Assembly (NCBI GenBank): GCA_013396995.1
Contig: VWZP01004535.1
Location: 669,188 to 733,187 of the forward strand
Direction: 5' to 3'
Length of the DNA stretch: 64,000 nucleotides
Origin: Dicaeum eximium
Lineage: Eukaryota; Chordata; Aves; Passeriformes; Dicaeidae
Part shown: piece by piece, positions 60,101 to 64,000 of the stretch
Layout: each line of letters starts with the position of its first letter
How positions within the stretch are numbered: position 1 is the stretch's first letter
Notes under the pieces: generated by a model
What the model was told of the DNA's origin: nothing
Database searches by the model: none
What the model saw: the letters and a program-made list of their open reading frames with translations, nothing else
Position numbers and translations under genes: made by a program

Positions 60101-63100
60101 AAGATCTGAAGGAAAGGGGGAGCCACCTTCTGTGATAACTGGCGGCATTTGTCTACCCCCCTATGAGCTGCCCTTTGTGCAAAAACCAATAATAAAACCA
60201 GATTAAATCACTTAGGAATTCTGCTTGCTTGCTTCTATTTTCTTGTAATGAAATGAGCTGCAACCCTCAAAAGGGAAAACCAGTGATAGAGGGTCACAGG
60301 TTTCAAGTTCTGTCTCTTGGCTATTCCAGGAAAATGGTTTGTCTTCACTGTCCGTGTGAAATCCTTTTTGGTTTACTGACGGGCTGGAGGGGAGGAGAGA
60401 TGGTGAATACAATGTCTGTCTTGTGGCCCACAGCCAGTGACATTCAGGACAGAACAGTACTCTGATATGTCCAGGACAGATAATTGTGTCCTCTATTTTC
60501 ATAACAATCAACTGGATATCCCTGGCCCTCAGAACTGTAACTGTAACATGTCATGGATTCAGAAGATGGGGTAGAGTCTGTGACTCGTTCCTCTGCTCTC
60601 TCTCAGCCTTGTCTACAGAAATGCTGCTTGTGTCCTTTCTTGCCTTGTGCAGGAAGGACTCACGGCTCTACACCTGGCTGCTGAGGGGGGACACAGCCAC
60701 TGTGTGAAGCTGCTCCTGGAAGCGGGTGCTGATGTCAATGCCCAAACCCAGGTTAGCTCCATGGAGGTGATTCCATTCCCAAGCCCTGCCTTGTGGATTT
60801 ATGCCCAGACCTGTGGCCTCCCAGGTCACCCATTATAGAGAGAGGTCATGTGGAGCCCTGCATTCAGGAATAAAACAGGGAGTTTAGAAGAAGGTAAACG
60901 TTGTTCTGTACAAAAAGGCAGGTGAAGCTCCCTGGGACTGGTTTGGCTGGAGACAATCTCCATGAATTTGTCAGTGCTGGGCCATAGGACTCTTGCAGGA
61001 GGGAGCAGGGAGCTCTTTGTGGGTAGTCTGTAACAACTGCAGCCTCTGGGAAGAATCCCTGAGTAACACTTTTCTCTTCTGACTTGCCTCTCAGAAAAAG
61101 ATGAACTGCCTTCATTATGCAGCAGTGCATGGCTATGAGGAGATAGCTAGGATCCTCATGGATGCAGGAATCCACAGGGATGCTCTCAATTATGTGAGTC
61201 CTTCTCCATGCTCTCACCACTAACAATAAGGTAAAACCTTTTTGTGGAGCTGCTCAAGAGCACAAAGCAACTCTGGAAGGAGCAGTGCTGCAGTATGCCC
61301 GTCAGCCCCCAGTGCAGACTGGCAGCTGTATTGAATAGGACATGCTGGGCACAGCATGGTCCTTTCAGTGCTATGAGCTAAGCTCTCCCTAAGTGCAGGA
61401 TCTTCTTTCCACAGCAAAATGCATCAGCAACACATATTGCAGTGCTGCAGAACTTCCCAGCCATGGTGAAGCTCTTCATCAGTGCAGAGTGTGACCTTGA
61501 CATTCCAGATAATGTAAGACTGCAGCTCCTGTTCTTTATGTTTGAAATGTGAACCAGTTTCACGGGGGATTTTATCACCTTGGGGACAGGATTAAAGAGG
61601 AGTACTTTAAAATGTGGAGAACCTGGAAGCGCAGCTTAGGAAATGTGAGACCTGTGAAATGATTCTAAGTGTTGCAGTGAGGTAATCACTTGATGGTATT
61701 CAACATGAGGGCTGTGCTGTGTCCCCTACAACACTGCATAGTCAGGCTCTCGCTTCCTTGCTGGAAGCAGGTAGGAGAAATTTCAAGATGGAAGATATTC
61801 TGCAAAATGTTTGGAGGGCTGAGAGTAGGAGGCAAGCCTGGAGGTAGCTGGTTGTCTCACCAAATTGTAATTTTTATGAATGAGGGGCTTTGTATAGCTT
61901 GTTTCAGTTAATCTTCATACTTGTAGCGATGTTCTCTCCTGATGATACTGTAAAATTGACACATTTTATGTTCAATTTTACTGGTTTCCATTAAACAGTC
62001 CCAAGGCTACTGCTGGGAGTGTTCTGTCCTTCCAGCCTCACACTTGTCCTTCTCTGAAGTGTAGTCCTTTCTCCCTCTTTCTGCAGAGGCAGCAGACCTC
62101 ACTTCACATTGCTGCAGAGCACGGCAGGCAGGACATTGCTGAGATGATTCTCATTGCAGGAGTTAACCTGAAGCTAACAGACAAGGTAAAGGTCTCCATG
62201 GGTGAAACAGGTTCTGTGGGAGTATGGAGGGAAAATATACATAGATGGTCTTTGCTAATGTTTTTCATAATTTTCAAGGAAGGCTAGTAATATCAAAATT
62301 TGGATATTTCCAGAGATAAGCCCTCAAAACACAGCTGAGTAGGTTATTTTGATGTACTTTCCAGAGAAGAAGTGACTGGTTCTTAGACAGGTAGAAAATA
62401 GATAACACAATGAACAACGCTTTCCTTCTCAAGGTTGTTCTAGTTCCTTCTATTTGTACTATCATGAACAGTAATATCAAAGATTTCCTCAAATAATGGT
62501 AAGTAATATACCTGAAAAATTACAGCACACATATTCTAATAGGTTGAAAGGATCTGTTTGGTATAGATCTGGCACAGTTCTGGGCCTCTTGGCATCTAAT
62601 AAAATCAACAGAATGAATTTCAAGAGGTCTGAAAATGTAGTATGTGCCCAGAAAATGCTGGAAGCCCTGGGCAGGGATTAAAATAGTGTTTGCTACTCGC
62701 AGTGGGTTAGAGCAAGTGCAGACCTGAAGCCACCTGGCTGAACTGGCCTTCAGCTGTGGTGGATGTTTATCACCTTTCAGTACTCTGTGGAACTGCAGTG
62801 ACACTCAGCACAGGGGACACATTCACACTTTTCTGTATGAAATTGGGTTTCTGCTCACATCTGAGACTAGAACTGTTCTTCCTGTTATGCCTGGTGCCTG
62901 GGCTGGCTCACTTTCCTTCATGCAACTTTCAAACCTCCTTCATTTCTGCCTTCTGATTTTAGATAGAAATACAAATCTCCCCCTGCCCAGTCCAAAATCA
63001 TATTCATGAAAGGAACATAGCCACATTTTCATAGTCTCATCAGCCTGTGCTTCTCCTAGGAGACCATTTTTAATCATGTGTATCTGGAGCCTATAAAGTT

Positions 63101-63590
63101 AATGAGGTTATATAAATCACTTTGGTTTCATGTGTCAGCAAACCTGCTGTGCAAAAGGCTATAAAATACCTTGGACTGCAGAGCTGAGCTGGTCCTCTGA
63201 TGGTTGCTCTCATGTTGGTGGGTTGCAGGAAGCTTTTCCAGTGGCTCCTGCAAAACAGGCAGATCCCTTGTAGCAACAGAGATGCTGCAGAGACTGGAAA
63301 ACCACTCCCCATGCCCAGAATGCAGGAGCTTGACACCAGCTCATATCTGAAATGTTCACAGGTGGAGAACAGGTCCTGGTGGGTGCATTACTCACTAGTC
63401 CATGTGCCAGCTGCTGCAGATGCTGGGTGGGCATGGAGATAGTACCTCCTGAGTGCAAAGTCTTTTCCAGCTCATTTTCCCTTTCTAATTTCAGCAAGGG
63501 AAAACATCTCTGGATGTTGCTGCCCGAGGCAATCACGTCATCTTGGTGGACATGATTATCAAAGCTGATCGATTTTACAAATGGGACAAG
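54145..63590 (+). CDS. ANKDD1A: ANKDD1A, ankyrin repeat and death domain-containing protein 1A (12 exons present, 3' end beyond window)
   Basis: Twelve exons join in frame to give 377 residues: 54145-54178, 56597-56700, 57333-57431, 58015-58113, 58574-58678, 58919-59017, 59416-59514, 60653-60751, 61095-61193, 61415-61513, 62087-62185 and 63495-63590. Intron 1 is phase 1 and all later introns are phase 0. The protein has a degenerate ankyrin repeat at residues 17-46, then ten more to residue 377. Typical cores are ALHLAAKNGH, ALHLAAEGGH and SLHIAAEHGR. The last segment, VDMIIKADRFYKWDK, matches the human sequence I recall just before the region leading to the death domain. That C-terminal domain is encoded past 64000, so the gene is cut by the window edge and not broken. 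The human protein is about 522 residues. Its function is poorly known, and ankyrin plus death domain implies a protein-interaction scaffold. Confidence 0.95.
54179..56596 (+). other. ANKDD1A: ANKDD1A intron 1
   Basis: A 2.4-kb intron, the only phase-1 intron seen in the gene. Its start is still in the CpG island, and a T-rich tract lies at about 55400-55460. No nested gene was recognised. Confidence 0.8.
56597..56700 (+). CDS. ANKDD1A: ANKDD1A coding exon 2 (ankyrin repeat 1, degenerate)
   Basis: The exon completes residues 12-46. KEFHDAAKRNDTARMEELI follows the helix-turn-helix pattern of an N-capping ankyrin repeat without the TALH core. The acceptor is CTGCTGCAG and the donor is AGC|GTAAGT. 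Confidence 0.92.
57333..57431 (+). CDS. ANKDD1A: ANKDD1A coding exon 3 (ankyrin repeat 2)
   Basis: 33 codons, residues 47-79, with core ALHWAAGAG. The donor is a weak AGT|GTACAA. The choice is fixed by reading frame and by the 33-residue spacing to the next repeat. Read-through into the intron would end at a TAG at 57500-57502. Confidence 0.85.
57432..58014 (+). other. ANKDD1A: ANKDD1A intron 3
   Basis: A phase-0 intron of 583 bases with no exon recognised inside. Human ANKDD1A, as I recall it, has about nine additional residues at this junction. No in-frame equivalent was evident here. Confidence 0.75.
58015..58113 (+). CDS. ANKDD1A: ANKDD1A coding exon 4 (ankyrin repeat 3)
   Basis: 33 codons, residues 80-112. 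FGMNALLLSAWFGHLRVLQI closely matches the human sequence I recall (one or two changes). The acceptor is TTTTTGCCCAG and the donor is AGG|GTGAGG. Confidence 0.95.
58574..58678 (+). CDS. ANKDD1A: ANKDD1A coding exon 5 (ankyrin repeat 4, 35 residues)
   Basis: 35 codons, residues 113-147, with core NLLHCAAQRGH followed by FIMEDLEDICVDETDK. It is two codons longer than the standard repeat. The extension includes MEDLED, which I recall as shared with human. Confidence 0.95.
58919..59017 (+). CDS. ANKDD1A: ANKDD1A coding exon 6 (ankyrin repeat 5)
   Basis: 33 codons, residues 148-180. It begins ATG GAC AGG with core TAFHLAAEYGQ and ends KDK. The internal Met is not a start codon of the main protein. 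Confidence 0.95.
59416..59514 (+). CDS. ANKDD1A: ANKDD1A coding exon 7 (ankyrin repeat 6)
   Basis: 33 codons, residues 181-213, with core TALHLAAKNGH, a textbook ankyrin consensus. The acceptor is TACTTTCAG and the donor is TCA|GTAAGT. Confidence 0.95.
59515..60652 (+). other. ANKDD1A: ANKDD1A intron 7
   Basis: A 1.1-kb phase-0 intron of unique, AT-leaning sequence. No nested gene was recognised. Confidence 0.85.
60653..60751 (+). CDS. ANKDD1A: ANKDD1A coding exon 8 (ankyrin repeat 7)
   Basis: 33 codons, residues 214-246, with core TALHLAAEGGH and then LLLEAGADVNAQTQ. The acceptor is CTTGTGCAG and the donor is CAG|GTTAGC. Confidence 0.95.
61095..61193 (+). CDS. ANKDD1A: ANKDD1A coding exon 9 (ankyrin repeat 8)
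   Basis: 33 codons, residues 247-279, with core NCLHYAAVHGY and then ILMDAGIHRD. The acceptor is GCCTCTCAG and the donor is TAT|GTGAGT. Confidence 0.95.
61415..61513 (+). CDS. ANKDD1A: ANKDD1A coding exon 10 (ankyrin repeat 9)
   Basis: 33 codons, residues 280-312, with core ATHIAVLQNF. The usual Gly-His of the turn is replaced by Asn-Phe, as in the human RHNF that I recall. The donor is AAT|GTAAGA. Confidence 0.95.
62087..62185 (+). CDS. ANKDD1A: ANKDD1A coding exon 11 (ankyrin repeat 10)
   Basis: 33 codons, residues 313-345, with core TSLHIAAEHGR and then MILIAGVNLKLTDK. The acceptor is TTTCTGCAG. A second AG two bases further on would shift the frame, so 62087 is chosen. Confidence 0.95.
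62186..63494 (+). other. ANKDD1A: ANKDD1A intron 11
   Basis: A 1.3-kb phase-0 intron. No exon, repeat family or RNA gene was recognised in it. Confidence 0.85.
63495..63590 (+). CDS. ANKDD1A: ANKDD1A coding exon 12 (ankyrin repeat 11, last exon in window)
   Basis: 32 codons, residues 346-377, with core TSLDVAARGNH and then VDMIIKADRFYKWDK. The acceptor is AATTTCAG and the donor is AAG|GTGAGC, so the gene continues past the window edge toward its death domain. Confidence 0.95.
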
Positions 63591-64000
63591 GTGAGCAGCT
63601 TACACAACACCCCCTGTGCTTTCTCCTCTCCATTGAAACTCCACATACCAGCTGTCAAAGAAAAAGACATACAGGACATCCTGTGACAGCCTGACCTCTA
63701 TTTTCGTCCCCTTACTTAATAAAAACAGAAGTCTTCACCATGCCAACAGCATCTACTTAAGGCTTTCCTTATTTAAAAAGGCCTCTGTTGTTAGAAATCC
63801 CAGGCAGCACTGATGGGAATAGGGGTTTCCAAAAATTATTTAACAGCTGCTCCCAAAGGGATAGAATTAGTTCCTTTTCCCAGAAGGAGAAGGTGAAGGA
63901 CTGAGCGAAAAAATGCTTGGCCTCAGGTCACCAAAATGGGATTTTGAGAGTTTTTCAGCAGTGGAAGGAGACAGCTCTTGTTGGAGTCATACAACCAACT

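Overview
The window is bird nuclear DNA. It carries four CR1 LINE fragments, compact GT-AG introns, and the vertebrate gene pair PLEKHO2 then ANKDD1A in head-to-tail order on the + strand, as at human 15q22.31 (recalled, not searched). The species cannot be named from the sequence alone. There is no bacterial, phage or CRISPR content.

Layout. Positions 1-14.4 kb are non-coding as far as I can see. They hold a short 14-bp tandem repeat, a small orphan CpG island at about 8.16-8.48 kb, and two AT-rich stretches that may be conserved regulatory DNA. A degenerate minisatellite (about 14.42-14.94 kb) abuts the CpG-island promoter of PLEKHO2. PLEKHO2 has six coding exons from 15091 to 38120 encoding 573 residues: an N-terminal PH domain over exons 2-4, and a large last exon with a disordered proline/glutamate/lysine-rich region and a C-terminal coiled-coil-like segment. 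Its 3' UTR probably runs to about 40.36 kb. From there to 53.86 kb I see no gene, only unique sequence and one CR1 copy. A second CpG island (about 53.86-54.29 kb) is the promoter of ANKDD1A. Twelve of its coding exons (54145-63590) lie in the window and encode 377 residues carrying 11 ankyrin repeats. The death-domain exons lie past the right edge, so this gene is partial.

Both genes are built almost entirely of phase-0 introns. In ANKDD1A each exon from 3 to 12 is one ankyrin repeat, and eight of these ten exons are exactly 99 nt. The genes are neighbours by synteny, and nothing here shows that they act together. PLEKHO2 is a membrane-lipid-binding adaptor, and ANKDD1A is a presumed death-domain scaffold. 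The most unusual local structure is a CR1 copy just upstream of PLEKHO2 exon 6. A 15-bp unit occurs there three times in alternating orientation and forms two adjacent hairpins, followed by a short direct repeat. No clearly new biological system was found.
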